Positions 17,181-33,339 of a stretch of DNA of 64,000 bases are shown piece after piece. Positions within the stretch are counted from its first letter, which is position 1; every line of letters begins with the position of its first letter. The position numbers and the translations under genes are program-made. The notes beneath the pieces were generated by a model, which worked only from the letters and a program-made list of their open reading frames with translations, did not search any database and was not told where the DNA came from. Source of the stretch: CAVQCJ01 sp963711005 (lineage in GTDB: Bacteria; Actinomycetota; Actinomycetes; Prado026); the NCBI GenBank assembly GCA_963711005.1, contig CAVQCJ010000002.1, positions 682,001-746,000 of the forward strand. The letters are read 5' to 3'.

Positions 17181-18017
17181 CTAGCGCTTCTTGTTGGTTC
17201 TGCGGCGGCGGACGATCAGCCGGTCGCTCGACTTGTTGGCCTTGCGGGTACGGCCCTCGGGCTGGCCCCACGGGCTGACCGGGTGCCGGCCACCGGAGGT
17301 CTTGCCCTCGCCACCGCCGTGCGGGTGGTCGATCGGGTTCATGGCCACACCGCGGACGGTGGGCCGCTTGCCCTTCCAGCGCATGCGGCCGGCCTTGCCC
17401 CAGTTGATGTTGGACTGCTCGGCGTTGCCGACCTCGCCCACGGTCGCGCGGCAGCGGACGTCGACGTTGCGGATCTCGCCGGACGGCAGCCGCAGCTGCG
17501 CGAACGAACCCTCCTTGGCGACCAGCTGCACGCTGGCGCCGGCCGACCGGGCGATCTTGGCGCCGCCGCCGGGCCGCAGCTCGATCGCGTGCACGACCGT
17601 GCCGACCGGGATGTTGCGCAGCGGCAGGTTGTTGCCCGGCTTGATGTCGGCCGAGGCGCCGTTCTCGACCCGGTCGCCCTGGTTCAGGCGGTTCGGGGCG
17701 AGGATGTAGCGCTTCTCGCCGTCCGCGTAGTGCAGCAGGGCGATCCGCGCAGTGCGGTTCGGGTCGTACTCGATGTGCGCGACCTTGGCCGGCACGCCGT
17801 CCTTGTCGTGCCGACGGAAGTCGATCACCCGGAACGCCCGCTTGTGCCCGCCGCCCTGGTGCCGGGTGGTCACCCGGCCGAGGTTGTTCCGGCCGCCCTT
17901 GGACGTCAGCGGGCGCACCAGCGACTTCTCCGGCTCGGAGCGGGTGACCTCGACGAAGTCGGCGACGCTGGCGCCGCGGCGACCCGGCGTCGTCGGCTTG
18001 TACTTGCGGATTCCCAT
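17181..18017 (-). CDS. rplB: 50S ribosomal protein L2
   Basis: L2 supports the peptidyl transferase centre. The 278-residue protein begins MGIRKYKPTTPGRRG and contains GRVTTRHQGGGHKRAFRVID and the highly conserved VRGVAMNPIDHPHGGGEGKTSGGRHP, which holds the histidine linked to peptidyl transfer. It is 42 bases downstream of rplW. Confidence 0.97.
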   Translation of the reverse strand: MGIRKYKPTTPGRRGASVADFVEVTRSEPEKSLVRPLTSKGGRNNLGRVTTRHQGGGHKRAFRVIDFRRHDKDGVPAKVAHIEYDPNRTARIALLHYADGEKRYILAPNRLNQGDRVENGASADIKPGNNLPLRNIPVGTVVHAIELRPGGGAKIARSAGASVQLVAKEGSFAQLRLPSGEIRNVDVRCRATVGEVGNAEQSNINWGKAGRMRWKGKRPTVRGVAMNPIDHPHGGGEGKTSGGRHPVSPWGQPEGRTRKANKSSDRLIVRRRRTNKKR

Positions 18018-18059
18018 GGTTCGAGTCCCTTGTCCCTGTCTGTCCCGCTCCGGCTCCCG

Positions 18060-18359
18060 CTAGGAGACCGGACCGCCGAAGATGTCGATGCGCTGCCCGT
18101 CGGCCACGCTCACCACGGCGCGCTTGGTGTCCGGCCGGCTGCCGAACCCGACGCGCGTGCGGCGGCGCTTGCCCTGCCGGTTGAGCGTGTTCACTCCCGT
18201 GACCGTGACCCCGAAGACCTGCTCGACCGCGATCTTGATCTGGGTCTTGTTGGCGTCCGTGCGGACCAGGAACGTGTACTTGTTCTCGTCGAGGAGGCCG
18301 TAGCTCTTCTCCGAGATCACGGGCGCGAGCAGGATGTCGCGCGGGTCGGCGATCTTCAC
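18060..18359 (-). CDS. rplW: 50S ribosomal protein L23
   Basis: L23 at the tunnel exit docks trigger factor and SRP. The 99-residue protein starts VKIADPRDILLAPVISEKSY from a GTG at 18359, which overlaps the rplD stop (GTGA), and carries NKYTFLVRTDANKTQIKIAVEQVF and VNTLNRQGKRRR. Confidence 0.95.
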   Translation of the reverse strand: MKIADPRDILLAPVISEKSYGLLDENKYTFLVRTDANKTQIKIAVEQVFGVTVTGVNTLNRQGKRRRTRVGFGSRPDTKRAVVSVADGQRIDIFGGPVS

Positions 18360-19105
18360 TGCTCGCTCCCCTCCTCGAGGACCTCTGACTCGGTCGCGAC
18401 GGCCTTGGCGCCCTTGCCCCGGGTGGGCCCGGCCAGGAACGCCTCGAGCGCGCCACAGGTGAAGACGACGTCGTCGCTGACCAGGACGTCGTACGTGTTG
18501 AGCTGGTCCGGGACCAGCAGGTGCACCCGGTCGACGTTGCGCAGGCTCTTCCAGGAGACGGCGTCGGCCCGCTCCAGGACCACCAGCACGTGCCGGCCCT
18601 CGGCCAGGTGCTCGAGCACGGACACCGCCGTGCGGGTGGACGGGGTGTCGCCGTCCACGAGGGCGCTGACGACGTGCACGCGCCCGTCCCTGGCCCGGTC
18701 GCTGAGCGCGCCGCGCAGGGCTGCCGCCTTCATCTTCTTGGGGGTGCGCTGGTCGTAGGAGCGCGGGTGCGGACCGTGCACGACGCCGCCACCGGCGAAC
18801 TGCGGCGCGCGGGTCGAGCCCTGGCGGGCCCGGCCGGTGCCCTTCTGCTTGTACGGCTTGCGGCCGCCGCCCCGGACGTCGCCGCGGGTCTTGGTGGAGG
18901 CGGTGCCCTGGCGGGCGGCGGCGAGCTGGCCGACCACCACCTGGTGGATCAGCGGCACGTTCACCTGGACGTCGAAGACCTCCGCGGGCAGCTCGATCGT
19001 CCCGGTCTTCTTGCCGGCCGGGGACACCACGTCGACCGTGGTCACGGCCGGAGTGTCCGCGTCGGTGGCCTTGGGGCCCTTGGTCGCGCTCGCCATCTCG
19101 GTCAC
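18356..19105 (-). CDS. rplD: 50S ribosomal protein L4
   Basis: L4 reaches into the exit tunnel and autoregulates the S10 operon in enterobacteria. The 249-residue protein has VNVPLIHQVVVGQLAAARQGTASTKTRGDVRGGG and YKQKGTGRARQGSTRAPQFAGGG. GTG at 19105 overlaps the rplC stop; an ATG three codons later (MASATKG) is equally plausible as the start. Confidence 0.96.
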   Translation of the reverse strand: MTEMASATKGPKATDADTPAVTTVDVVSPAGKKTGTIELPAEVFDVQVNVPLIHQVVVGQLAAARQGTASTKTRGDVRGGGRKPYKQKGTGRARQGSTRAPQFAGGGVVHGPHPRSYDQRTPKKMKAAALRGALSDRARDGRVHVVSALVDGDTPSTRTAVSVLEHLAEGRHVLVVLERADAVSWKSLRNVDRVHLLVPDQLNTYDVLVSDDVVFTCGALEAFLAGPTRGKGAKAVATESEVLEEGSEQ

Positions 19106-19758
19106 TTCCCCTTCGCGGCGGTGCGGACGAAGACGAGCCCGCCCTTCGGGCCGGGAACGGCACCCTTGATCAGCAGCAGGCCGTTCTCGGCGTCGACGGC
19201 TTGCACGGTCAGCAGCGGGGTGGTCTGGCGCACGTGGCCCATCCGGCCGGCCATCTTCATCCCCTTGAAGACCCGGCCCGGGGTCGCGCAGCCGCCGATG
19301 GAGCCCGGCTTGCGGTGGTTGCGGTGGGCGCCGTGGGACGCGCCGACGCCGTGGAACCCGTGCCGCTTCATCACGCCGGCGAAGCCCTTGCCGCGGGTCG
19401 TACCGACCACGTCGACCAGCTGGCCGGCCTCGAACACCTCCGCGGTGACCTCCTGGCCCAGCGTGTACTCGGAGGCGTCGGCGGTGCGCAGCTCGACCAG
19501 GAAGCGGCGGGGAGTCACGCCGGCCTTCTCGAAGTGCCCGCCGAGCGGCTTGTTCACCTTGCGCGGGTCGATCGCTCCGAACCCGAGCTGGACGGCGGTG
19601 TACCCGTCGGCGGCGTCGGTCCGGACCTGGGTGACCACGCAGGGCCCCGCCTTGACCACGGTCACGGGCACGAGTCGGTTGTTCTCGTCCCAGACCTGCG
19701 TCATACCGAGCTTCTCGCCGAGGAGGCCGCGCACGTCGCGCTTCACGGTGCTGCTCAT
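19102..19758 (-). CDS. rplC: 50S ribosomal protein L3
   Basis: L3 is an early assembly protein close to the peptidyl transferase centre. The 218-residue protein has GLLGEKLGMTQVWDENNRLVPVTVV, the GTTRGKGFAGVMKRHGFHG loop and GSIGGCATPGRVFKGMKMAGRMG. It is 67 bases downstream of rpsJ. Confidence 0.97.
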   Translation of the reverse strand: MSSTVKRDVRGLLGEKLGMTQVWDENNRLVPVTVVKAGPCVVTQVRTDAADGYTAVQLGFGAIDPRKVNKPLGGHFEKAGVTPRRFLVELRTADASEYTLGQEVTAEVFEAGQLVDVVGTTRGKGFAGVMKRHGFHGVGASHGAHRNHRKPGSIGGCATPGRVFKGMKMAGRMGHVRQTTPLLTVQAVDAENGLLLIKGAVPGPKGGLVFVRTAAKGK

Positions 19759-19825
19759 GGTTGAAGTCGTCCTTGGGTGATCTGGATGCGGGGGATCGGG
19801 ATGGCTGGCTTCTGGCGGACCGGGG

Positions 19826-20134
19826 TCAGAGCTTGATCTCGATGTCCACGCCCGCCGGGAGGTCGAGCCGCATGAGCGAGTCGACGGTCTTCGGGGTGGG
19901 GTCGAGGATGTCGATGAGGCGCTTGTGGGTGCGCATCTCGAAGTGCTCGCGGCTGTCCTTGTACTTGTGCGGCGAGCGGATCACGCAGTAGACGTTCTTC
20001 TCGGTCGGGAGCGGGACCGGGCCGGCGACCTGCGCGCCGGTGCGGGTCACCGTCTCGACGATCTTGCGCGCCGAGCTGTCGATGACCTCGTGGTCGTAGG
20101 CCTTGAGCCGGATGCGGATCTTCTGTCCCGCCAT
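19826..20134 (-). CDS. rpsJ: 30S ribosomal protein S10
   Basis: S10 is both a ribosomal protein and NusE, the partner of NusB and NusG in antitermination. The 102-residue protein begins MAGQKIRIRLKAYDHEVIDSSA and ends DLPAGVDIEIKL, full length. First gene of the S10 superoperon; the 299 bases upstream separate it from tuf. Confidence 0.97.
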   Translation of the reverse strand: MAGQKIRIRLKAYDHEVIDSSARKIVETVTRTGAQVAGPVPLPTEKNVYCVIRSPHKYKDSREHFEMRTHKRLIDILDPTPKTVDSLMRLDLPAGVDIEIKL

Positions 20135-20287
20135 GGTGGCTTCGGTGTCCTTCGCTGTCGTTCGTGCCTGGTCGGCAGCACGCCGGTGCGTTCCCGGCGC
20201 CTGTCAGTTCGCGGAGCGACCGACCCACGGGGTCGGGTGTGTCGAGACCGGGGACGCATGGCGACCTTGCGGGCTTCGACGGTCGGA

Positions 20288-20320
20288 GGGGGTCCGCCCG
20301 GCCCGGGCGGACCGGACCCC
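20288..20320 (-). terminator. strong hairpin between tuf and rpsJ
   Basis: The arms GGTCCGCCCG (20291-20300) and CGGGCGGACC (20304-20313) pair perfectly around a 3-base loop, and the flanking G and C runs extend the stem. No T tract follows, as is common for actinobacterial intrinsic terminators. Likely ends the str-operon transcript. Confidence 0.6.
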
Positions 20321-20378
20321 TGGGCTGCTCGCGCAGCTTTCGGGGCCCGGCCGCCCGGCCGAACAGGTCGGGCAAGTA

Positions 20379-20397
20379 TGCCGCACCGCGTGCGGCA
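20379..20397 (-). terminator. short hairpin just after tuf
   Basis: TGCCGCAC and GTGCGGCA form an 8-pair stem around a 3-base loop about 37 bases beyond the tuf stop. Possibly a first terminator or an RNA 3' end stabiliser ahead of the stronger hairpin downstream. Confidence 0.4.
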
Positions 20398-20433
20398 CAC
20401 GAAATCCGTGCTTGGCGTCGATCCTTCGAACAG

Positions 20434-21627
20434 TTACTTGACGATCTTGGTGACCCGGCCGGCCCCCACGGTGCGGCTGCCCTCGCGGATGGCGAAGCGC
20501 AGGCCCTCCTCCATGGCGATCGGCTGGATCAGGTCGACCTTCATCTCGGTGTTGTCGCCCGGCATGACCATCTCGGTGCCCTCGGGCAGGTGCACCACGC
20601 CGGTGACGTCGGTCGTCCGGAAGTAGAACTGCGGACGGTAGTTGTCGAAGAACGGCGTGTGCCGGCCGCCCTCGTCCTTGGACAGGATGTAGACCTGCGC
20701 GTCGAACTCGGTGTGCGGAGTGATCGAGCCCGGCTTGACCACGACCTGGCCGCGCTCGACGTCCTCACGCTTGGTGCCGCGCAGGAGCAGACCGACGTTC
20801 TCACCGGCCTGACCCTCGTCGAGGAGCTTGCGGAACATCTCGACGCCGGTGACCGTGGTGGTCTGCTTGTCCGGGCGGATGCCGACGATGTCGACGGTCT
20901 CGTTGACCTTGACGATGCCGCGCTCGATCCGGCCGGTCACGACGGTGCCGCGGCCGGTGATCGTGAAGACGTCCTCGATCGGCATGAGGAACGGCTTGTC
21001 GGTCTCCCGCAGCGGGGTCGGGATGGACTCGTCGACCGCGTTCATCAGCTCGATGATCGACTCGCCCCACTTCTCGTCGCCGTTCAGCGCCGGGAACGCG
21101 GCCACCCGGATGACCGGGATGTTGTCGCCGTCGTACTCGTAGTCGCTGAGCAGCTCGCGCACCTCGAGCTCGACGAGCTCGAGGATCTCCTCGTCGTCGA
21201 CCATGTCGCACTTGTTCAGCGCGACCACGATCGACGGGACGCCGACCTGGCGGGCCAGCAGCACGTGCTCCTTGGTCTGGGGCATCGGGCCGTCGGTCGC
21301 CGCGACCACCAGGATCGCGCCGTCCATCTGGGCGGCACCGGTGATCATGTTCTTGATGTAGTCGGCGTGCCCGGGGCAGTCGACGTGCGCGTAGTGCCGC
21401 GCCTCGGTCTGGTACTCGACGTGCGCGATCGAGATCGTGATGCCGCGCTGCCGCTCCTCGGGAGCCTTGTCGATCTGGTCGAACGGGGTGAACGGGTTCA
21501 CGTCCGGGTACCGGTCGTGCAGGACCTTGGTGATCGCCGCCGTCAGCGTCGTCTTCCCGTGGTCGATGTGACCGATGGTGCCGATGTTGACGTGCGGCTT
21601 AGTCCGCTCGAACTTCGCCTTCGCCAC
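20434..21627 (-). CDS. tuf: elongation factor Tu
   Basis: GTPase that delivers aminoacyl-tRNA to the ribosome. The 397-residue protein has the G1 loop GHIDHGKTT, RGITISIAHVEY, DCPGHADY, NKCDMVDD and a full-length C-terminal barrel ending GAGRVTKIVK. The GTG at 21627 (VAKAKFERTKPHVNIGTIGH) has an AGGA ribosome-binding site about 7 bases upstream. Last gene of the str operon, 79 bases after fusA. Confidence 0.98.
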   Translation of the reverse strand: MAKAKFERTKPHVNIGTIGHIDHGKTTLTAAITKVLHDRYPDVNPFTPFDQIDKAPEERQRGITISIAHVEYQTEARHYAHVDCPGHADYIKNMITGAAQMDGAILVVAATDGPMPQTKEHVLLARQVGVPSIVVALNKCDMVDDEEILELVELEVRELLSDYEYDGDNIPVIRVAAFPALNGDEKWGESIIELMNAVDESIPTPLRETDKPFLMPIEDVFTITGRGTVVTGRIERGIVKVNETVDIVGIRPDKQTTTVTGVEMFRKLLDEGQAGENVGLLLRGTKREDVERGQVVVKPGSITPHTEFDAQVYILSKDEGGRHTPFFDNYRPQFYFRTTDVTGVVHLPEGTEMVMPGDNTEMKVDLIQPIAMEEGLRFAIREGSRTVGAGRVTKIVK

Positions 21628-21706
21628 TGGGGGTCCTCCAAATGAGTGTGATGCGCCGTCTGACGGGGTGTGTCCGGGTGTACGGGTGTGCCGGGTCTGC
21701 CTGGTC

Positions 21707-23809
21707 CTACTCGCCGCGTGCCTTGGCGATGATCTCCGTGGCCACATTCTGCGGAACCTGGGCGTAGGAGTCGAACTGCATGGAGTAGCTCGCGCGGCCC
21801 TGCGTCTTGCTGCGCAGGTCGCCCACGTAGCCGAACATCTCCGAGAGCGGGACGAGCGCGGTGATGACCCGCGTGCCGGCCCGCTCGTCCATGGCCTGGA
21901 TCTGGCCGCGGCGGCTGTTGAGGTCGCCGATCACGTCGCCCATGAAGTCTTCCGGGGTCGTGACCTCCACGGCCATCAACGGCTCCATGATCACCGGACC
22001 GGCCTTGCGGGCCGCGTCCTTGAACGCCATCGAACCGGCGATCTTGAACGCCAGCTCGGAGGAGTCCACCTCGTGGTAGGCGCCGTCGAGCAGGGTCACC
22101 TTGACGTCGACCAGGGGGTAGCCGGCGAGGACGCCGAACTCCATGGCCTCCTGGCAGCCGGAGTCGACCGAGGGGATGTACTCGCGCGGGATCCGGCCGC
22201 CGGTGACCTTGTTGACGAACTCGTACCCGCCGTCGACCTCGCCACCGGTGGGCTCGATCGCGATGATCACCCGGGCGTACTGGCCGGAGCCCCCGGTCTG
22301 CTTCTTGTGCGTGTACTCGACCTTGGGGACGGCCTTGGTGATCGTCTCCCGGTAGGCCACCTGGGGCTTGCCGACGTTGGCGTCCACCTTGAACTCGCGC
22401 CGCATCCGGTCGACGAGCACGTCCAGGTGCAGCTCGCCCATGCCGGCGATGATCGTCTGGCCGGTCTCCTCGTCGGTCCGGACCTGGAAGGTCGGGTCCT
22501 CCTCGGCGAGGCGCTGGATCGCGGTGCCCAGCTTCTCCTGGTCGCCCTTGGTCTTGGGCTCGATCGCCACGTGGATGACCGGCGCAGGGAAGTTCATCGA
22601 CTCCAGGATGATCGGGGCGCTGACGTCGCTGAGAGTGTCGCCGGTCGTGGTGTCCTTGAGACCCATGACGGCCACGATGTGGCCGGCCCCCACGCGGTCG
22701 ATCTCCTCGCGCTTGTTCGCGTGCATCTTGTAGATCTTGCCGATGCGCTCCTTGCGGCCCTTGGTGCCGTTGAGCACCTGGGTGCCGGCCTCGAGGGCTC
22801 CGGAGTAGACCCGGATGTACGTGAGCTTGCCCAGGTGCGGGTCGCTCATGATCTTGAACGCCAGCGCGGAGAACGGCTCCGACTCAGTCGGCTTGCGCGA
22901 CAGCACCTGGTCCTCCGCGCCGACCGCGTGCCCCTCGATGGCGTCGACGTCGAGCGGGGACGGCAGGTAGCGCACGACCGCGTCGAGCATCGGCTGGACG
23001 CCCTTGTTCTTGAACGCCGAGCCGCACAGAACCGGGTTGAGCTTGTTGGCGATGGTCGCGCGACGGATCGCGGCGATCAGCTGGTGCTCGTCGGGCTCCT
23101 TGCCCTCGAGGTACAGCTCCATCATCTCGTCGTCGTTCTCGGCGATCGTCTCGAGCAGCCGGTCGCGCCAGTCGCGGGCGGCCTCGGCGTGCGAGGCGGG
23201 CACGTCCAGGACGTCGTACATCTCGCCCTTGGCGGCCTCGGCGGACCAGACCAGCGCCTTCATGCCGACCAGGTCGACGACGCCGGTGAAGTCGGCCTCG
23301 GCGCCGATCGGGATCTGCAGGACGAGCGGGGTGGCGTTGAGCCGGGTGACGATCATGTCCACGCAGCGGTGGAACTCGGCACCGACCCGGTCGAGCTTGT
23401 TGACGAAGCAGATCCGGGGGACGCTGTACCGGTCGGCCTGCCGCCAGACGGTCTCGCTCTGCGGCTCGACCCCGGCCACCCCGTCGAACACGGCCACGGC
23501 GCCGTCGAGGACGCGCAGCGAGCGCTCCACCTCGACGGTGAAGTCGACGTGGCCCGGAGTGTCGATGATGTTGATCGTGTGGCCGTCCCACATGCAGGTG
23601 GTGGCGGCCGACGTGATCGTGATCCCGCGCTCCTGCTCCTGCGGCATCCAGTCCATCGTCGCGGCGCCTTCGTGCACCTCGCCGATCTTGTAGTTGATGC
23701 CGGTGTAGAACAGGATCCGCTCGGTCGTGGTGGTCTTGCCCGCGTCGATATGGGCCATGATCCCGATGTTTCGGACCAGGGCCAGGCCGGTGTCGGCGTC
23801 GATGGACAC
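21707..23809 (-). CDS. fusA: elongation factor G
   Basis: GTPase driving ribosomal translocation and, with RRF, recycling. The 700-residue protein starts at a GTG and shows AHIDAGKTTTTERILFYTG, the DTPGHVDFT switch II motif, NKLDR and the C-terminal domain IV/V sequences (MAFKDAARKAGP, RSKTQGRASYSMQFDSYAQVP). Lies between rpsG and tuf. Confidence 0.98.
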   Translation of the reverse strand: MSIDADTGLALVRNIGIMAHIDAGKTTTTERILFYTGINYKIGEVHEGAATMDWMPQEQERGITITSAATTCMWDGHTINIIDTPGHVDFTVEVERSLRVLDGAVAVFDGVAGVEPQSETVWRQADRYSVPRICFVNKLDRVGAEFHRCVDMIVTRLNATPLVLQIPIGAEADFTGVVDLVGMKALVWSAEAAKGEMYDVLDVPASHAEAARDWRDRLLETIAENDDEMMELYLEGKEPDEHQLIAAIRRATIANKLNPVLCGSAFKNKGVQPMLDAVVRYLPSPLDVDAIEGHAVGAEDQVLSRKPTESEPFSALAFKIMSDPHLGKLTYIRVYSGALEAGTQVLNGTKGRKERIGKIYKMHANKREEIDRVGAGHIVAVMGLKDTTTGDTLSDVSAPIILESMNFPAPVIHVAIEPKTKGDQEKLGTAIQRLAEEDPTFQVRTDEETGQTIIAGMGELHLDVLVDRMRREFKVDANVGKPQVAYRETITKAVPKVEYTHKKQTGGSGQYARVIIAIEPTGGEVDGGYEFVNKVTGGRIPREYIPSVDSGCQEAMEFGVLAGYPLVDVKVTLLDGAYHEVDSSELAFKIAGSMAFKDAARKAGPVIMEPLMAVEVTTPEDFMGDVIGDLNSRRGQIQAMDERAGTRVITALVPLSEMFGYVGDLRSKTQGRASYSMQFDSYAQVPQNVATEIIAKARGE

Positions 23810-23852
23810 GGAAGCGTCTTCCCTCAGTCTTCTCGTTCGGGTGGGTGCCGGG

Positions 23853-24323
23853 CTACCAGCGGTAGTGGGCGAAGGCCTTGTTGGACTCGGCCATCTTGTG
23901 CATGTCCTCGCGGCGCTTGACGCTCGCGCCCAGGCCGTTCGAGGCGTCGAGGATCTCGTTCATGAGCCGCTCGGTCATCGTCTTCTCCCGGCGCTGCCGC
24001 GAGAACGAGGTGAGCCAGCGCAGCGCCAGCGTGGTGCTCCGGCCGGCCCGCACCTCGACCGGCACCTGGTAGGTCGCGCCACCGACGCGGCGGCTCTTGA
24101 CCTCCAGCGTCGGCTTGACGTTGTCCAGGGCCCGCTTGAGCGTGACGACCGGGTCGGTGCCGGTCTTCTCGCGGGCGCCCTCGAGCGCGCCGTAGACGAT
24201 GCGCTCGGCGGTCGACTTCTTGCCGTCCCGCAGCACCTTGTTGACCAGGGCGGTGACGAGCGGGCTGTTGTAGACCGGGTCGACGACGACCGGGTGCTTG
24301 GGGGCCGGGCCCTTGCGGGGCAT
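23853..24323 (-). CDS. rpsG: 30S ribosomal protein S7
   Basis: S7 nucleates 30S head assembly. The 156-residue protein begins MPRKGPAPKHPVVVDPVYNS and has VKSRRVGGATYQVPVEVR and the C-terminal HKMAESNKAFAHYRW. ATG at 24323 overlaps the rpsL stop (TAATG). Confidence 0.97.
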   Translation of the reverse strand: MPRKGPAPKHPVVVDPVYNSPLVTALVNKVLRDGKKSTAERIVYGALEGAREKTGTDPVVTLKRALDNVKPTLEVKSRRVGGATYQVPVEVRAGRSTTLALRWLTSFSRQRREKTMTERLMNEILDASNGLGASVKRREDMHKMAESNKAFAHYRW

Positions 24324-24697
24324 TAGCTCTTCTCCTTCTTCGCGCCGTAACGGCTGCGGGCCTGCTTGCGGTTCTTGACGCCCTGGGTGTCGAGCGCACC
24401 GCGGATGATCTTGTAGCGGACGCCGGGGAGGTCCTTCACCCGGCCGCCGCGGACGAGCACGATCGAGTGCTCCTGCAGGTTGTGGCCGACGCCCGGGATG
24501 TAGGCGGTGACCTCGATCCCGCTGGTGAGCCGCACCCGGGCGACCTTGCGAAGCGCGGAGTTCGGCTTCTTCGGGGTCGTGGTGTAGACGCGCGTGCAGA
24601 CACCGCGGCGCTGGGGGCTGCCCTTGAGCGCCGGGGTCTTGGTCTTGCCGATCTTGTCCTGCCGGCCCTTGCGGACCAGCTGCTGGATCGTGGGCAC
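24323..24697 (-). CDS. rpsL: 30S ribosomal protein S12
   Basis: S12 monitors decoding; mutations here cause streptomycin resistance. The 124-residue protein opens with GTG at 24697 (VPTIQQLVRKGRQDK) and contains TTTPKKPNSALRKVARVRL and PGVGHNLQEHSIVLVRGGRVKDLPGVRY. The resistance-associated lysines in PKKPNS and the arginine/lysine positions of RVKDLPG read as wild type. First gene of the str operon. Confidence 0.97.
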   Translation of the reverse strand: MPTIQQLVRKGRQDKIGKTKTPALKGSPQRRGVCTRVYTTTPKKPNSALRKVARVRLTSGIEVTAYIPGVGHNLQEHSIVLVRGGRVKDLPGVRYKIIRGALDTQGVKNRKQARSRYGAKKEKS

Positions 24698-24888
24698 CGC
24701 GTCTCCGTGATCTGTTCGTGGTTCCAAGGGGTGGTCGTTCAGGTTGAGCCCCGCCCCACGGGGTCGGGCGTGTCGGCCCCTCACCCACCCCTGACCGCTA
24801 CGACGCGGGCAGTGGGGGGAGCGGAGCTGTCGTGCGCCGCGCTCAGCGCGTGCACGAGCGCCCGGGCGTGACCCAGGCACAAGGGGAG

Positions 24889-24917
24889 AGAGTACCCAGG
24901 CCCTCCGCGTGGGTCAA
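24889..24917 (-). promoter_or_regulatory. str operon promoter (rpsL-rpsG-fusA-tuf)
   Basis: On the minus strand TTGACC (24912-24917), a 17-base spacer and TACTCT (24889-24894) form a near-consensus housekeeping-sigma promoter. It lies about 190 bases before rpsL and just past the rpoC terminator hairpin. The predicted leader of about 180 bases has no gene. Confidence 0.7.
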
Positions 24918-24949
24918 AGCGGAGGGGTGCCCGTGAGCCCGGTGGCGGA

Positions 24950-24987
24950 CCGCGGGTCGGACGGACCAGAGCCCTTCCGACCCGCGG
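24950..24987 (-). terminator. terminator hairpin after rpoC
   Basis: CCGCGGGTCGGA (24950-24961) and TCCGACCCGCGG (24976-24987) form a perfect 12-pair stem with a 14-base loop, about 10 bases beyond the rpoC stop. No T tract. It separates the rpoBC transcript from the str operon promoter. Confidence 0.75.
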
Positions 24988-24996
24988 CCGCCCCGG

Positions 24997-28870
<3,874 letters not shown>

Positions 28871-28961
28871 TTGGTTACCTGTCTTTCGGTCGTGTCGTCA
28901 TCGCTGGACGTGGGGTGGGCGCACCCGGCCGGCCGGGGACAGCCGGCGGGTCCGCCGCCCC

Positions 28962-32442
<3,481 letters not shown>

Positions 32443-32549
32443 GTTAGCGGCTTCCTTCCGAAGGCTCGCGGGCACGGTGCGCGCATGCGAGACGCCCCGG
32501 GGCAACCTGAACGGGAGCCGCGGGTCGTCAATAGGCAGCGCAAACGGGC

Positions 32550-32578
32550 AGCATACCTTCTCGGCACGCTGCTGTCGA
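32550..32578 (-). promoter_or_regulatory. rpoB promoter
   Basis: On the minus strand TCGACA (32573-32578), 17 bases, then TATGCT (32550-32555): five of six -35 positions and a good -10. About 108 bases upstream of the TTG start of rpoB. Confidence 0.65.
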
Positions 32579-32771
32579 GTGGCGGGTCCCGCGCACGGAC
32601 ACGCTCCCGGTCTGTCGTTCGAGCCCACGCAATGCCGTTGGGGCCTTCGGGACACCTGGCACTCGCGCTGACGGTGAGGATGACCGCTCGACAGCCCCCG
32701 AGTCAAGGAACTCGACCCGATCGGCCGCGTCTTGTGGACAGAGCGAACGGGGGCTTGCCCGCTTCGTTACA

Positions 32772-32812
32772 CGCCGGAGGCGGCCACCCGCGACAGGTGA
32801 CCGCCTCCGGCG
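32772..32812 (-). terminator. attenuator/terminator hairpin between rplL and rpoB
   Basis: CGCCGGAGGCGG (32772-32783) and CCGCCTCCGGCG (32801-32812) form a perfect 12-pair stem, with inner CCACC/GGTGA pairing. It lies about 55 bases past the rplL stop and has no T tract. The position matches the partial terminator known between rplL and rpoB in other bacteria. Confidence 0.7.
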
Positions 32813-32868
32813 GCCGGTCGGCCAGGGCCCTCGCGGACCCCGGACGACCGGGTTCTGGGCGAGCGGGA

Positions 32869-33262
32869 CTACTTGACGGTGACCTTGGCGCCGGCGCCCT
32901 CGAGGGCTGCCTTCGCCTTGTCGGCGGCTTCCTTGTTGACCTTCTCCAGGACGGTGGCCGGGGTCGCCGTCGACGAGGTCCTTGGCCTCCTTCAGGCCCA
33001 GGCTGGTGAGCGCCCGGACCTCCTTGATGACCTGGATCTTCTTCTCGCCGGCCGCCTCGAGGATGACGTCGAACTCGTCCTGCTCCTCGACCTCGGCCGG
33101 GGCCGCGGCGCCGCCGCCAGCCGCGGGGCGGCGGCCACGGCGACCGGGGCCGCGGCGGTGACGCCGAAGGTCGTCCTCGAACTGCTTCACGAACTCCGAG
33201 AGCTCGATCAGGGTCATCTCCTTGAACGCGTCAAGGAGGTCGTCGGTGCTGAGCTTCGCCAT
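32869..33262 (-). CDS. rplL: 50S ribosomal protein L7/L12 (three frameshifts in this sequence)
   Basis: L7/L12 forms the ribosomal stalk that recruits translation GTPases. ATG at 33262 gives MAKLSTDDLLDAFKEMTLIELSEFVKQFEDD. An extra C at about 33180 (before FGVTAAAP) is compensated by a missing G at about 33122 (in the Ala/Pro hinge). The globular domain follows (EFDVILEAAGEKKIQVIKEVR, LTSLGLKEAKDLVDG), and an extra G at about 32965 precedes the end TPATVLEKVNKEAADKAK...KVTVK. Corrected length is 130 residues. Only sequence errors plausibly explain three shifts in this 390-base gene. Confidence 0.93.
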
Positions 33263-33339
33263 GTCGGCGGTCCTTCCGTACGGAACGCCCGGGCAGGTGC
33301 GCCGGGCTGGCTTGGGTGGGTGCGGTCAGCCGTGGGCGC

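Larger units (their letters stand above)
20135..20433 (-). other. tuf-rpsJ intergenic region
   Basis: A 299-base gene-free stretch between tuf and rpsJ. Reading on the minus strand it holds two strong inverted repeats in its tuf-proximal half (listed separately). The 155 bases before rpsJ show no convincing -35/-10 pair, although an S10 operon promoter would be expected there. Confidence 0.6.
32443..32868 (-). other. rplL-rpoB intergenic region
   Basis: A 426-base stretch with no gene. It holds a very strong hairpin next to rplL and a good promoter about 110 bases before the rpoB start (both listed). Thus rpoBC is likely fed by partial read-through from rplJL plus its own promoter. No other structure was recognised. 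Confidence 0.6.

Noticed and set aside
20135..20433. S10 operon promoter
   Set aside because: No hexamer pair with acceptable spacing was found before rpsJ, so none is annotated.
32869..33262. Programmed ribosomal frameshifting in rplL, rpoB or the nuo genes
   Set aside because: No slippery heptamer or stimulatory structure, multiple shifts per gene in both directions, and none of these genes is known to use frameshifting.
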